Shown: piece after piece, positions 9,135 through 17,199 of the stretch
Numbering within the stretch: position 1 is the stretch's first letter
Layout of the letters: the number at the start of each line of letters is the position of its first letter
Assembly: GCF_017355955.1 (NCBI RefSeq)
Contig: NZ_JAFFID010000001.1
Span: 1,674,001 to 1,738,000 of the forward strand
DNA from: Sabulibacter ruber
GTDB taxonomy: Bacteria; Bacteroidota; Bacteroidia; Cytophagales; Hymenobacteraceae
DNA length: 64,000 nt
Direction of reading: 5' to 3'
Program-made: the position numbers and the translations under genes
Notes under the pieces: model-generated
What the model was told of the DNA's origin: nothing
Database searches by the model: none
What the model saw: the letters and a program-made list of their open reading frames with translations, nothing else

Positions 9135-9194
9135 CAAAAAGCTGAGGGCTTCTTTCTTTATCTCAAAAGAAAGAAAGAAGCCTTCAGCTTTTTG
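9135..9194. terminator. Bidirectional terminator hairpin
   Basis: Long hairpin with arms containing AAAAAGCTGA and TCAGCTTTTT around GGCTTCTTTCTTT/AAAGAAAGAAGCC. A-rich and T-rich ends let it serve both the CDF gene and the convergent EEP gene. Confidence 0.75.
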
Positions 9195-9232
9195 TTTTAA
9201 GGCAGTTTTCTGCAAAACAAACCCGAAACGGA
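9194..9232. repeat. Dispersed palindrome, degenerate copy
   Basis: GTTTTAAGGCAGTTTTCTGC followed by AAAACAAACCCGAAACGG keeps the family core but only weak outer pairing. Confidence 0.4.
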
Positions 9233-9302
9233 AGTTGTGCCCCATGTAGGCATTTCCGCTGTCCTCACCCCGGGAATATACTATTCGGTTTCAAGTGCGG
9301 GG

Positions 9303-10451
9303 TTATTTCCTGAGCCACAGGTCACTCACAATAGCGTAATGGTCTGAGAGGTTCTGCCGGATGGTTTTGTACCCGCTCCCTACCATGTTTTTATCATGCA
9401 GGAGGTAATCTATGCGCAGCACCGAAAAGAGCCCGTTGTACGTGTTGCCCAGCCCCCAGCCGCTTTCTACGAAGGCGTCGTTCAGGTTTTTGCTAATTTT
9501 ATTGTACGTATACGAGGCGGGCGGATCATTGAAATCGCCGCAGACAATCACCGGATACGGCGAGCTCTCAATGTGCTCAGACACTACCTTTACCTGGGTG
9601 GCCCGTTTCACCGCTCCCACCTGTAGGCGTTTGATGATGTTGCGGGAGGCAGTGAGTTTCTCGTCATTGGAAGGCTTGGCGTTCGGGTTGCCCAAAAACT
9701 CGTAGTCTTCCCGCTTAAACCTGTTTGACTGGAAATGCACATTGTACACCCGTATGGTGTCCTGACCCACTTTCAGATCAGTGAAAATGCAGAGGTTGTT
9801 GGTTTCTTCATGAAACATGATATTGCCTCTTTTCACAATGGGGTAAGCACTGAAGGTGGCAATGCCCCAATGATCGCTCCCGCGCAGGGTTTCTGTATAG
9901 GCTACGTGGTGGTTGGTAGCCTTTTGAAGGTGCAGCAGGGTATCCAGGTTGTTGCGGCCCGGTTTGGCTGAGGTATAAAACTCCTGAAAGCAGAGAATAG
10001 TGGGCGTTTCATCCTGCACCATCTTGAAGATCTTGTCGCGGGTTTTAGGATTCCCCGTCCACTCGTAGAGGTCAAACAAACGGGCATTGAAGCTGAGCAC
10101 CCGTAGTTTCTGCGCCTGAGCGGGGATTTCGTTCTCAAAGAGGTTCAGCTGAATCTGGGTACGCAGGTTATCAAAGCCCACCAGCACCGCAAACACCGAG
10201 ATAAACAGGGCCCGGCTTTTAACCAGAAGCCAGTATAGAATGAAAAGCAGGTTTACCAGAAGCAACCCCGGGAACGCCAAGGCCACAAGGCTAGCCACCC
10301 AGAAACTTCCCGGGTTTATATAGGAGGCCAGATGGGAAAGAAGCAATAAGGAAGCCGCTCCTATGTTTAAAAACACGATTAATTTAAACAAGAAGCTTCT
10401 TTTAATTCTCTTCCCAGCCACAGTTCTTGTATGTGTAAGGGTTTTCCCCAT
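9303..10451 (-). CDS. Membrane-anchored endonuclease/exonuclease/phosphatase family protein
   Basis: 382 residues from ATG 10451, chosen because the 39 upstream codons lack family features. Two or three N-terminal membrane helices (~15-95) anchor a catalytic domain beginning LRVLSFNARLFD. Catalytic-fold marks are LCFQEF (Mg-binding Glu), YNVHFQSNRF, VCGDFNDPP (DFND) and the terminal LSDHYAIVSDLWL (SDH). The family hydrolyses phosphodiester or phosphomonoester bonds in nucleic acids, lipids or sugars; the substrate here is unknown. The anchor suggests action at the periplasmic or inner face of the membrane. The gene stands alone between a shared terminator and a gene-free upstream region. Confidence 0.88.
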   Translation of the reverse strand: MGKTLTHTRTVAGKRIKRSFLFKLIVFLNIGAASLLLLSHLASYINPGSFWVASLVALAFPGLLLVNLLFILYWLLVKSRALFISVFAVLVGFDNLRTQIQLNLFENEIPAQAQKLRVLSFNARLFDLYEWTGNPKTRDKIFKMVQDETPTILCFQEFYTSAKPGRNNLDTLLHLQKATNHHVAYTETLRGSDHWGIATFSAYPIVKRGNIMFHEETNNLCIFTDLKVGQDTIRVYNVHFQSNRFKREDYEFLGNPNAKPSNDEKLTASRNIIKRLQVGAVKRATQVKVVSEHIESSPYPVIVCGDFNDPPASYTYNKISKNLNDAFVESGWGLGNTYNGLFSVLRIDYLLHDKNMVGSGYKTIRQNLSDHYAIVSDLWLRK

Positions 10452-10975
10452 GCCTAAAGATACGAAGTGCCTATCTGTTTTAGAAAAGTTATGTTTAGAA
10501 AGAAGCATACTCTCTGCGCCCCGAAAAGTTACTTTCTGGTTTCGCAGCACCTGTGGCACTGTAATCATAACTTCATTTCAGGGCATTTATTACCTGTTTT
10601 CAGGGAAAAGATCTACTTCTGTGTACGGGAGAACAGGCAATTTTCCTTCTTGTTTACTTAAAAAGTGCCTTACAGAAGAAATTAAAGGCTTTACAGAGCG
10701 CCTGCAAGATTTCCTGAAAATCCAATGGAAGACTGCGCCTAATATAGCCAGAATACTATTTTATTGCTATTGAGCCCAGAGCAGAACCCAACAGTCTATT
10801 GATCCCAAACCAAGAGAAGCATGGAACCCAAGTAGGTATAATCCAAAAACTGGACCTAAGTCGCTAGAATTCTTGCACTTACTTCATATTTGAAAGGATA
10901 GCGCACAAGCAAAGCCTCTTTGCGTTCAGAATAAGGTTCTCAGAAGGGCACGCGCCTTAGATTTGAAAGAAAGCC
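10452..10975. other. Gene-free region upstream of EEP gene
   Basis: About 520 bp, AT-richer than its surroundings. A TAAAGATA (TATCTTTA on the minus strand) at 10454-10461 just above the EEP start may be a -7 element. No convincing gene, repeat or RNA was found in the rest. Confidence 0.4.
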
Positions 10976-12079
10976 TTAGAACATAGAGAGCTGCTTCCCA
11001 GACCGCGGGGTGAAAGCCGTGAGGTCATACGGAGGCATTTGCCGGCCTTTGAAGTGCTTGTGCTTAGCTACCTTGAAGAGCGCCTTGATCGTCTCGGCCC
11101 ACTGGCCTTCTCCGGTCATCCGTCGTCCAAACTGGCTATCGTTCAGGGTGCCGCCGTGGCAGGCTTTTATCTGGTTTAACACTTTATTGGCGCGGTCTGG
11201 GTACGCCTTATGCACCCAGTCTTCAAACGTCTCCCCTACCGCCCCGTTTAACCGCACAATGGTGTAAGCCGCCGACAAGGCTCCTGCCGCCGCCGATGCC
11301 TCCAGAATAGCCGGTATCTCGTGGTCGTTCAAGCCGGGGATAATGGGCGCTACCATCACATTCACCGGTATCCCGGCTTGGGACAGATCCCGCACCACCT
11401 GCAACCTGCGGGCACCCGTGGCCGTGCGGGGTTCCATTTTCTGCCGCAAAGACTCGTCCAGGGTGGTGACGGAGATGTTCACGTGTACCAGGCGGTGCTT
11501 GTGCAACTCAGTCAGTAAATCCAGGTCGCGTAAAACCAGGGCGTTCTTGGTGATGATACTTACCGGGTGGCGGTACTGCAACAGCACTTCCAGCAACCGG
11601 CGGGTGATCTTCTTTTTAGCCTCTATGGGCTGGTAACAGTCTGTGTTGCCCGCCAGCATTATGGGCCTGACCACCCAGTTTGGATGCTCCAGTTGCGTTT
11701 TCAGGACCTCTGGGGCGTTCTCTTTGACAATAATCTTCTGCTCAAAATCCAGCCCGGCACCAAAGCCCCAATAGGTATGGGTGTTACGGGCATAACAATA
11801 GATGCACCCGTGCTCGCAGCCCTGGTAAGGGTTCATGGAATACCCCTGGCCCAGGTCTGGTGAATTGATCTCATTCACCAGGGTTTTAGGGTTCTCCTGA
11901 AAGAACTGCGTTTTGGAGTTCTGCTCCCAGGGTTCGTCTAGCCCTTCCAGGTGCTCCACCACGTATTCGTTCTTCAGGAAAGGATTGGCAGGATTATACT
12001 GGGCTCCTCTTCCTTTTACCAGGTCTCTGTCCTGCAACGGCCTGCTGCTTGGTTGCCCGTTTGAAGCATCTTTTTCCAT
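10976..12079 (-). CDS. PA0069-family radical SAM protein
   Basis: 367 residues from ATG 12079; an upstream TTG would only add an unlikely hydrophobic leader. The 4Fe-4S cluster motif is CEHGCIYCYAR (C88, C92, C95), preceded by GQGYSMNPYQG, typical of the PA0069/SplB-like branch. The TIM-barrel continues with MLAGNTDCYQPIE, VSIITKNALVLRDLDLL and NVMVAPIIPGLND. The family cleaves S-adenosylmethionine to a 5'-deoxyadenosyl radical; its substrate is not established, though similarity to spore photoproduct lyase is often noted. Cytosolic. It stands alone, with a TAAATTTG element 45 bp upstream. Confidence 0.92.
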   Translation of the reverse strand: MEKDASNGQPSSRPLQDRDLVKGRGAQYNPANPFLKNEYVVEHLEGLDEPWEQNSKTQFFQENPKTLVNEINSPDLGQGYSMNPYQGCEHGCIYCYARNTHTYWGFGAGLDFEQKIIVKENAPEVLKTQLEHPNWVVRPIMLAGNTDCYQPIEAKKKITRRLLEVLLQYRHPVSIITKNALVLRDLDLLTELHKHRLVHVNISVTTLDESLRQKMEPRTATGARRLQVVRDLSQAGIPVNVMVAPIIPGLNDHEIPAILEASAAAGALSAAYTIVRLNGAVGETFEDWVHKAYPDRANKVLNQIKACHGGTLNDSQFGRRMTGEGQWAETIKALFKVAKHKHFKGRQMPPYDLTAFTPRSGKQLSMF

Positions 12080-12123
12080 AGCTAAAATTATTAGCTTTAT
12101 AAACAATACGCAAATAAAGCTAT

Positions 12124-12131
12124 CAAATTTA
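12124..12131 (-). promoter_or_regulatory. -7 element for the radical SAM gene
   Basis: Minus strand TAAATTTG matches TAnnTTTG, 45 bp before the ATG. Confidence 0.4.
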
Positions 12132-12373
12132 GCAACAAAGCCATTTTCTTAAAAACTTCCTCTTTTCACCCTGTTAGAGCAAACCGCTTCGGCATTTCTT
12201 CCGCTAAAGCCTTAAGATACGCGCTTCAAGGATTTTATCGGAAAGACTCGTACGTGTTTATACCTATTTTTTAAATTTTTTTCATAATATTTTCATCTAA
12301 GACCGACTTAATATATTGCAATCTCGTACCAAGGGCATATGTTCATTATTCAACCTTAACCTTTCACTTAGCT

Positions 12374-12820
12374 ATGAAAATTAACAGATTAAACTGGGGA
12401 GCCGCTTTTGCTCTGGCTGCTATGATGGCGTTCTCATCTTGCGGAGGCGGTGGCAACAAGGAAGACCAGGCCAATGGCACAACTACTGATAACACGTCTG
12501 TTGACGCCGGCACTATGGATAATGGCGCTGGTACTTCTACTGACATGAGCACCGACACTATGGGCGGCGGCACCACTGGTACTACTGCCGGTACTACTGG
12601 TACCACTGGCACCACCGGAGGCGGTACAACCGGCACTACTGGCGGAACCACTGGTACAACTGGTACTACTGGCACAACCGGAACTACTGGTACAACTGCC
12701 GGAACAACTGGTACTACAGGTACTACTGCTGGTACAACCGGAACTACCGGCGGTACAACTGGTACTACAGGAGGTGGAACTACTGGTGGCACAACCGGTG
12801 GCGGAACTACAGCCAGATAA
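12374..12820 (+). CDS. Gly-Thr-Thr (collagen-like) repeat lipoprotein
   Basis: 148 residues. A lipoprotein signal peptide ends in AFSSC with lipidated C23, followed by GGGG. Residues ~27-65 are rich in Asp, Thr and Ser and contain DTM and similar D-(S/T)-hydrophobic motifs that Bacteroidota O-glycosylate. Residues ~66-146 are almost pure Gly and Thr in GTT, GTTA and GGTT units, a Gly-X-Y pattern like bacterial collagen-like proteins. Expected to be an outer-membrane-anchored, possibly glycosylated, extended stalk. The codons are varied (ACT, ACC, ACA), arguing that the protein repeat is selected rather than a simple DNA slippage product. A terminator follows at 12866. Function unknown. Confidence 0.8.
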   Translation: MKINRLNWGAAFALAAMMAFSSCGGGGNKEDQANGTTTDNTSVDAGTMDNGAGTSTDMSTDTMGGGTTGTTAGTTGTTGTTGGGTTGTTGGTTGTTGTTGTTGTTGTTAGTTGTTGTTAGTTGTTGGTTGTTGGGTTGGTTGGGTTAR

Positions 12821-12865
12821 TTCCAATAGTTAAGTCCTTCTTATAAGCTTAACTATTTTAAAGCT

Positions 12866-12911
12866 AAAACAAGAAGAGCAACCGGTTAGTACTGGTTGCT
12901 CTTCTTGTTTT
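12866..12911. terminator. Bidirectional terminator
   Basis: Arms AAAACAAGAAGAGCAACC and GGTTGCTCTTCTTGTTTT around a 10-base loop, with T-rich flanks on both strands. It separates the convergent GTT-repeat and cytochrome genes. Confidence 0.88.
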
Positions 12912-12927
12912 TACACGTTCCTATCTT

Positions 12928-13329
12928 TTAAGGGCAGTTCCTCATTTGCTCTCTAATCTCGCCAAAAGACACCCGCTGCTTAGGCGATTTAAATTCTTTG
13001 TGCAGGTAATTGATGATGTTGGTGAGATCGGCCTCCGTTAGCTGCTGGTTTCCCGGCATGGCCTGGTTATACTGCTTCCCGTTCACCGTAATGGTACCGC
13101 TTATGCCTTTGCGCAGAAGACACGCCAAGATATCGCGGTTTTTCTCTACGTAATCTGAATTGACCAGGGGCGGAATGACACCGCGCAGCCCTTCGCCGTT
13201 TTCCAGGTGGCAACTGGCGCAGTGCCGCCCGTAGAGCAGTTCTCCTTCATCTCCCCGCTCGGTGAAACAGCTTGCCATGGCAAAGGCCAGGAACAGAACA
13301 GCGGCAACTATTAGTCTGGAAACCGACAT
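12928..13329 (-). CDS. Lipoprotein-type c-type cytochrome
   Basis: 133 residues from ATG 13329. The signal peptide ends in AMASC, so C21 is probably lipidated. One heme c site is CASCH (C37, C40, H41), and M91 in NQAMPG is the likely sixth ligand. It carries an extra C70 and a C-terminal Cys. It is the last gene of a three-gene operon, 4 bp after the SCO gene, so it probably moves electrons in the periplasm near the copper-assembly protein. It resembles small mono-heme cytochromes found beside SCO genes in Bacteroidota. Confidence 0.88.
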   Translation of the reverse strand: MSVSRLIVAAVLFLAFAMASCFTERGDEGELLYGRHCASCHLENGEGLRGVIPPLVNSDYVEKNRDILACLLRKGISGTITVNGKQYNQAMPGNQQLTEADLTNIINYLHKEFKSPKQRVSFGEIREQMRNCP

Positions 13330-13333
13330 AGGC

Positions 13334-13981
13334 CTATTTCCCTTTCTCGGCCAGCAGCACATCCATGTCTTGCAGCAACTTGTCTACGTCCTGCGCATTG
13401 GTACCGTCATAATGCCCCCGCAATCTGCGCTGCCCATCTACCAGTAAGAAAGAGCCGCTGTGCGCGTACCCGCCGGCCACGGTTTTGTCTTCCATGGCAC
13501 TGGTGTAGTAATGCTTCTGGGCCATGTCAAAGATACTGTCCCGGTTACCGGTCAAAAAATGCCAGGTGCTGCTCTTTACGCCCAAACGGTCTGCGTAATC
13601 GCGGAGTACGGCCACGGTATCATGCGCCGGGTCAATGGAGTGCGACAGCAAGGCCACCCGCGGGTTGTCTTTGAATTTCTCATACACCCGCAGCATCTGG
13701 CTCTTCATTTTAGGGCAGATAGAGGGGCAGGAGGTGAAAAAGAAATCGGCCACGTAAATCTTATTGGCCACGGTTTGCTGGGTCACCAGGGTGCTGTCCT
13801 GGTCCAGGAACGCGAAGTCTGGGATGGTGTGGTAAACGGTATCTACCTGGGGCTTTCCGTCTACCATGGTTACCTTAGGCTCTCTGGGGCCAAGGATGGG
13901 CAACTTCTTCTCTTCCGGCGATGAGGTACAGGCCGTAACCAACGCCAGCCCGAGGCCTACTGCTAAAAGGGTATTTTTCAT
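13334..13981 (-). CDS. SCO1/SenC family copper chaperone
   Basis: 215 residues, thioredoxin-like. The signal peptide ends LVTAC (C18), indicating a membrane-anchored lipoprotein. The copper site is C85 and C89 in TSCPSICPK with H174 in YAHSGSFLLVD, all three present. SCO proteins deliver copper to the CuA site of cytochrome oxidases or act as thiol reductases. The start overlaps the preceding gene by four bases (ATGA), so the two are translationally coupled. The oxidase it serves is not in this operon; the cbb3 enzyme at 40-44 kb lacks CuA. Confidence 0.93.
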   Translation of the reverse strand: MKNTLLAVGLGLALVTACTSSPEEKKLPILGPREPKVTMVDGKPQVDTVYHTIPDFAFLDQDSTLVTQQTVANKIYVADFFFTSCPSICPKMKSQMLRVYEKFKDNPRVALLSHSIDPAHDTVAVLRDYADRLGVKSSTWHFLTGNRDSIFDMAQKHYYTSAMEDKTVAGGYAHSGSFLLVDGQRRLRGHYDGTNAQDVDKLLQDMDVLLAEKGK

Positions 13982-14403
13982 TTAGGATTGTTACTGTAAT
14001 GGGTATGCAGGGAATCTGCCGCTTTGAGGCTTTCTGAGATGGCCTTGCGCACCTGCTCAATTTTTACTTTCTCCTGTTGCAGGTACGTCAACGCCTCTTC
14101 TGGCTTCTTTTCGTCTGGGTTGCGGTAAGAGCGCATCCACTGCATCATTTCCTCATCGGCCTGGGCCAGGTTGGAGATGCCCTGTGTCAGGTTCCGTTTG
14201 GCCACGGTGTCCTGCGTTACCACAGAATCTCTCAGGTACGTGAGTGCCTTGCGGGAAGAGTAAAGAGTGTCCATGTTGGCCATGGCAGAATCATGGAGCG
14301 CCAGCACTTCCTGTTGCATTTTCTCAACTTTCTTCTCTGAGGACGGCGCACAGGCCCAACCCAACAAAGCAAGCGAAAACAGCGGAAGCAAAGATTTAGT
14401 CAT
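13978..14403 (-). CDS. Helical lipoprotein of SCO operon
   Basis: 141 residues. A lipoprotein signal ends LLGWAC (C18). The mature part is charged and helical, with likely coiled coil (~25-60 and 100-135); no cysteines or heme sites. First gene of the SCO/cytochrome operon, with a TACCTTTG promoter element 23 bp upstream. Its steady linkage to SCO suggests a part in metal or cytochrome handling (inference); family not recognised. Confidence 0.8.
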   Translation of the reverse strand: MTKSLLPLFSLALLGWACAPSSEKKVEKMQQEVLALHDSAMANMDTLYSSRKALTYLRDSVVTQDTVAKRNLTQGISNLAQADEEMMQWMRSYRNPDEKKPEEALTYLQQEKVKIEQVRKAISESLKAADSLHTHYSNNPK

Positions 14404-14425
14404 GAAGAGGCAGTATTTTCAACTG

Positions 14426-14433
14426 CAAAGGTA
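14426..14433 (-). promoter_or_regulatory. -7 element of the SCO operon
   Basis: Minus strand TACCTTTG matches TAnnTTTG, 23 bp before the first ATG of the operon. Confidence 0.55.
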
Positions 14434-14594
14434 GAACCTACACCAATAGAACGCACGGCTTTCCGTCAGATTATACGCCAACTGCCCTTGATTTCATTTC
14501 CTCTGTTTTGCCTTGTTTCAGGGAAAGCAGCCTGTAAACAGCCACAGATTTCTGTTAGGCATTCAAGAACTCCGGACTGTGATTAAAGCCGAAG

Positions 14595-14634
14595 CTGTTT
14601 TAAGCCGGTTTTCCTGAAACCAGCTTAAAAACAG
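14595..14634. repeat. Dispersed palindrome copy
   Basis: CTGTTTTAAGC...GCTTAAAAACAG arms around GGTTTTCCTGAAACC. Outer arms differ from other copies but pair with each other. Confidence 0.7.
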
Positions 14635-14668
14635 AACCGTCTGCGGTACTCTCCCTCTGTACAAACAA

Positions 14669-14693
14669 AAAGGCCACCTAACAGGCGGCCTTT
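14669..14693. terminator. Terminator after the disordered-protein gene
   Basis: AAAGGCC and GGCCTTT arms with a T-run on the plus strand and A-run upstream (T-run on the minus strand). It lies 23 bp beyond the stop of the minus-strand gene. Confidence 0.65.
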
Positions 14694-14715
14694 CTTTTAT
14701 ATGTTTCTAAAGGAA

Positions 14716-15723
14716 TTACCAGTTGAAATCATCGCGGGGTGGTGGCTGCGAGCCTTGGGTTCTCACGTGGCCGCTCATGGGATCATAGCTCCGTTCCCGG
14801 CCTTCTTCAGATCGGTAGTCGCGGTCGTTGCCCCAGCTCAGCGAACCGGCCATGTTGCCGTAGTTCTCGCTGCGGTTGCCTTCGCCCTGCTGGTTGTAAT
14901 GCTCTCTACGGCCATGGTTGTAGTCCATGTTGGCCCCACCTTCGGCTCTGGATCTGCGGTCATAGCCTTCGCCTATGTAGGTACCACCGCCAAACTGCTG
15001 GCTGTACTCGCCGCGGTTGTAGTGTGCCTGGGCACTGTCATAGATTTCATAACGGCTGTCATCATCGCCTCGCGAAATATCATTGGTTCCCAGCCTTCTT
15101 ACCGCTCCGTTTGAACCGGCTCTATCGGCAGGTCCCCAGCCACGGGTATTGTCTGCGCCGCGGCCGCCAGCGCGGTTGGTGCCATCGTACTGCTCGCGCT
15201 CTCCGGGGGCAAAGCTGTTATGGTCACGGTAGGCGCCGTACACCTGCCGGTTCACATGCCGGTTGTCTTCTCTTCCGTGGCCACTGGCCCATCTGTCCTC
15301 GCCTGAATTGCGGTGCGATCCGTTGCCCGATGATCCCCAGCCCTGGGCTCCGCCGTAGCTGCCCATGTTACCGAAGTTACGGGTAGACCCTTCCAGGCCG
15401 TTGTTGTCTTCGTGGGCGCCCATGTTGTCAAAGCGCTCTCCCCTACGGTTGGGATCCCGACCGTAGTCGCGGCTCAGTTCATGGTCTCTTTCCCGCCGAA
15501 GGTCTTCGTTGGTTCCCCGGAAATCGCGGCTTCTGTAATCGTTGCTGATGTCACGGTCGTTGAAATCGTCGCGGCGGTTACCGGAGTTCCTGCGGTCCAG
15601 GCCCTCGTATTCCCGTCCCCGGTCGTTATCCATCCGATAAGACCCACGGTACTGGTCTTCATCGGCGCGCCCACGGTGGGAACGGCTATGGTCATGGTTA
15701 TCTGATCTCTGATCTCTGTTCAT
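14716..15723 (-). CDS. Large intrinsically disordered Arg/Asp/Gly/Asn-rich protein
   Basis: 335 residues from ATG 15723. No signal peptide, membrane segment or cysteine. Composition is dominated by R, D, G, N, S, E and Y with almost no hydrophobic core; it contains RGRADEDQYRGSYRMD, NRRDDFNDRDISNDYRSRD and SYGGAQGWGSSGNGS. This resembles hydrophilins or RGG/YG phase-separating proteins, and may protect against stress or bind nucleic acid (inference). Opposite-strand frames also exist, but this frame is longest, starts cleanly at ATG and ends just before a terminator. The SCO operon lies downstream on the same strand beyond that terminator. Confidence 0.75.
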   Translation of the reverse strand: MNRDQRSDNHDHSRSHRGRADEDQYRGSYRMDNDRGREYEGLDRRNSGNRRDDFNDRDISNDYRSRDFRGTNEDLRRERDHELSRDYGRDPNRRGERFDNMGAHEDNNGLEGSTRNFGNMGSYGGAQGWGSSGNGSHRNSGEDRWASGHGREDNRHVNRQVYGAYRDHNSFAPGEREQYDGTNRAGGRGADNTRGWGPADRAGSNGAVRRLGTNDISRGDDDSRYEIYDSAQAHYNRGEYSQQFGGGTYIGEGYDRRSRAEGGANMDYNHGRREHYNQQGEGNRSENYGNMAGSLSWGNDRDYRSEEGRERSYDPMSGHVRTQGSQPPPRDDFNW

Positions 15724-15769
15724 AGTGTTAGACGTTGAGTGTAACAAACAGTATTCTTAACGGCAAGAA

Positions 15770-15824
15770 GGGCTCTGCGGTTTTGGGGCTGTTTTCCTGG
15801 AAAAGCCTCAAAACCGCAGAGCCC
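15770..15824. repeat. Dispersed palindrome, near-perfect copy
   Basis: GGGCTCTGCGGTTTTGGGGC and GCCTCAAAACCGCAGAGCCC arms around TGTTTTCCTGGAAAA. It lies between two minus-strand genes. Confidence 0.8.
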
Positions 15825-15834
15825 TGCCCGCTGG

Positions 15835-16101
15835 TTACTTGGTGCGGAGGTTGTTGGCATTACTGCCGTCCAGTTGGGTGGTGTCTTCCTCGTCCTCGGC
15901 GGCTATGTTCCCCTCAGAGAATTTCCCCTCGTGTTCGTGGTCCAGGAAATCGGCTTCCTGGGCTTGCAAGGGGCTGCCTCCCAGGTCTGGCTTGGCCACT
16001 TCGTCATAGTCGCTTTTGGGGCCTTTTACCGGAGAGGGGTTGCTGTCTGGCAGGCGTTTGCTTTCGTCTGCGTTGGTGATGTTATCGTTTTCAATGGGCA
16101 T
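15835..16101 (-). CDS. Small acidic hypothetical protein
   Basis: 88 residues from ATG 16101; upstream codons look non-coding. Strongly acidic and probably disordered (MPIENDNITNADESKRLPDS; AAEDEEDTTQLDG). No domain or signal peptide. It follows in the same direction as the disordered protein downstream, with a palindrome copy between. Function unknown; such short acidic proteins are common and poorly conserved. Confidence 0.6.
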   Translation of the reverse strand: MPIENDNITNADESKRLPDSNPSPVKGPKSDYDEVAKPDLGGSPLQAQEADFLDHEHEGKFSEGNIAAEDEEDTTQLDGSNANNLRTK

Positions 16102-16183
16102 AGGTTTGCGCGTTATAAAAGCGGCCCCTGTGGCTGCTTCTAAGTATTTGTACGCTGCCCTTAGAAAATGTTTATTATCAAAA

Positions 16184-16245
16184 TGTAACGGCGTGCGTTT
16201 AGGGCCTGTTTTCTGCAAAACTGGCCCTAAATGCACGCCGTTACA
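16184..16245. repeat. Dispersed palindrome, near-perfect long copy
   Basis: Arms TGTAACGGCGTGCGTTTAGG and CCTAAATGCACGCCGTTACA (one mismatch) around TGTTTTCTGCAAAACT. Confidence 0.8.
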
Positions 16246-16264
16246 CGTTTCTTCTGGTGTACTA

Positions 16265-16897
16265 TTAATTCTCGCTGAAGGGCTCCAGCTTTATTTTCTC
16301 AATCATGAGGTACTTCTTGAACTCATGCAGCATGCGGGCCATTTCTTTGTCCTGGGCTTCCATCTGCTGCTTTTCAGTGTCTGCCAGCTGAATAGCGGCC
16401 CGTAACTGCTCCAGACTGGCGGCCATATGGTCGCGGGCTTCTGTGGCACGTGCTTTCAGGGCCTCGTCCATGGGCTGGGAAGCGATGTTGTCATCCAGTT
16501 CTTTCACGCACAACTCCAGGAACGGAATCATGTCCCAGGGATTATTGGGCCGGTTCCAGGTGAATACTATATTACACCGGCGGCATCTGTAGCGGTTAGA
16601 TTTCCAGCCCAGTTCAGTGGTGGCAACGTCTGTTTTTTTGAGCATGTCTGATTTGCTGCAGGAAGGGCACTGGGCGTTGTCTTCAATAATACGTTTGAGG
16701 GTTTCATGCTTATCCAGTACCTGTTGCCGGAAATCTGCGTGGTTATAGATTTTCTGCGTCAGGCGCTCGCATGCAGCATTCAACTCCTCGTGCTCCTGCG
16801 TCAGAGCTCCTTCTGCGGCCAACCGCTCTCCCCGTTTCTTGAAGAAGGTAATGAGCTTGATGACTTCCCTCTCGTTCTCTGTGATATGCTGCTTCAT
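16265..16897 (-). CDS. Zinc-ribbon, coiled-coil hypothetical protein
   Basis: 210 residues from ATG 16897. N-terminal helical region (~1-75), then a zinc ribbon with CPSC (near residue 80) and CRRC (near residue 107), then a second long helical region to the end. Cytosolic; no enzyme motif. The layout suggests a structural or nucleic-acid/protein-binding role. It stands alone with a TACCTTTG element 25 bp upstream. Not recognised as a named family. Confidence 0.75.
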   Translation of the reverse strand: MKQHITENEREVIKLITFFKKRGERLAAEGALTQEHEELNAACERLTQKIYNHADFRQQVLDKHETLKRIIEDNAQCPSCSKSDMLKKTDVATTELGWKSNRYRCRRCNIVFTWNRPNNPWDMIPFLELCVKELDDNIASQPMDEALKARATEARDHMAASLEQLRAAIQLADTEKQQMEAQDKEMARMLHEFKKYLMIEKIKLEPFSEN

Positions 16898-16922
16898 GGA
16901 TTCTGGACTGATAGTATCTACC

Positions 16923-16930
16923 CAAAGGTA
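16923..16930 (-). promoter_or_regulatory. -7 element for the zinc-ribbon gene
   Basis: Minus strand TACCTTTG, identical to the element of the SCO operon, 25 bp before the ATG. Confidence 0.55.
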
Positions 16931-17076
16931 AGAAAAAAAGCCACCTCTGGCACTTAGCTGCACAGGCCAGCTTCTGTACACAGATTTACACCAGGAAAAC
17001 GCTTATAAATGGGTTATTAACTTAAGACAAACAAAGGAAGCGCCACGTTGCAAGGCTCAAACGGCTACTTCTTTGA

Positions 17077-17113
17077 TTTAGGCCTGGTTTAAAGAAAACA
17101 GGTGATAAACCCG
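17077..17113. repeat. Dispersed palindrome, degenerate copy
   Basis: ATTTAGGCCTGGTTTAAAG followed by AAAACAGGTGATAAACC; AAACGG and CCGTTT further out may extend the pairing. Confidence 0.45.
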
Positions 17114-17199
17114 TTTCGCTTTCCATAAGGCGCTAAAAGTTACCGTTTACCCAACCAGGCTGAGGCAAAGGAAAAGTCTTTCAGAAACCCAGGGGCAAT

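Noticed and set aside
10363..10773. 136-residue plus-strand frame at the EEP 5' end
   Set aside because: Overlaps the start of the EEP gene on the opposite strand; Cys/Phe-rich sequence is unlike a real protein.
12364..12792. Minus-strand Pro/Val-rich repeat protein
   Set aside because: It is the antisense reading of the Gly-Thr-Thr repeat gene; it lacks a signal peptide and uses the mirror of a clearly better plus-strand lipoprotein.
14739..15386. Plus-strand frames over the disordered-protein gene
   Set aside because: Arg/Cys/Pro/His-rich composition typical of antisense; the minus-strand frame is longer and ends before a terminator.
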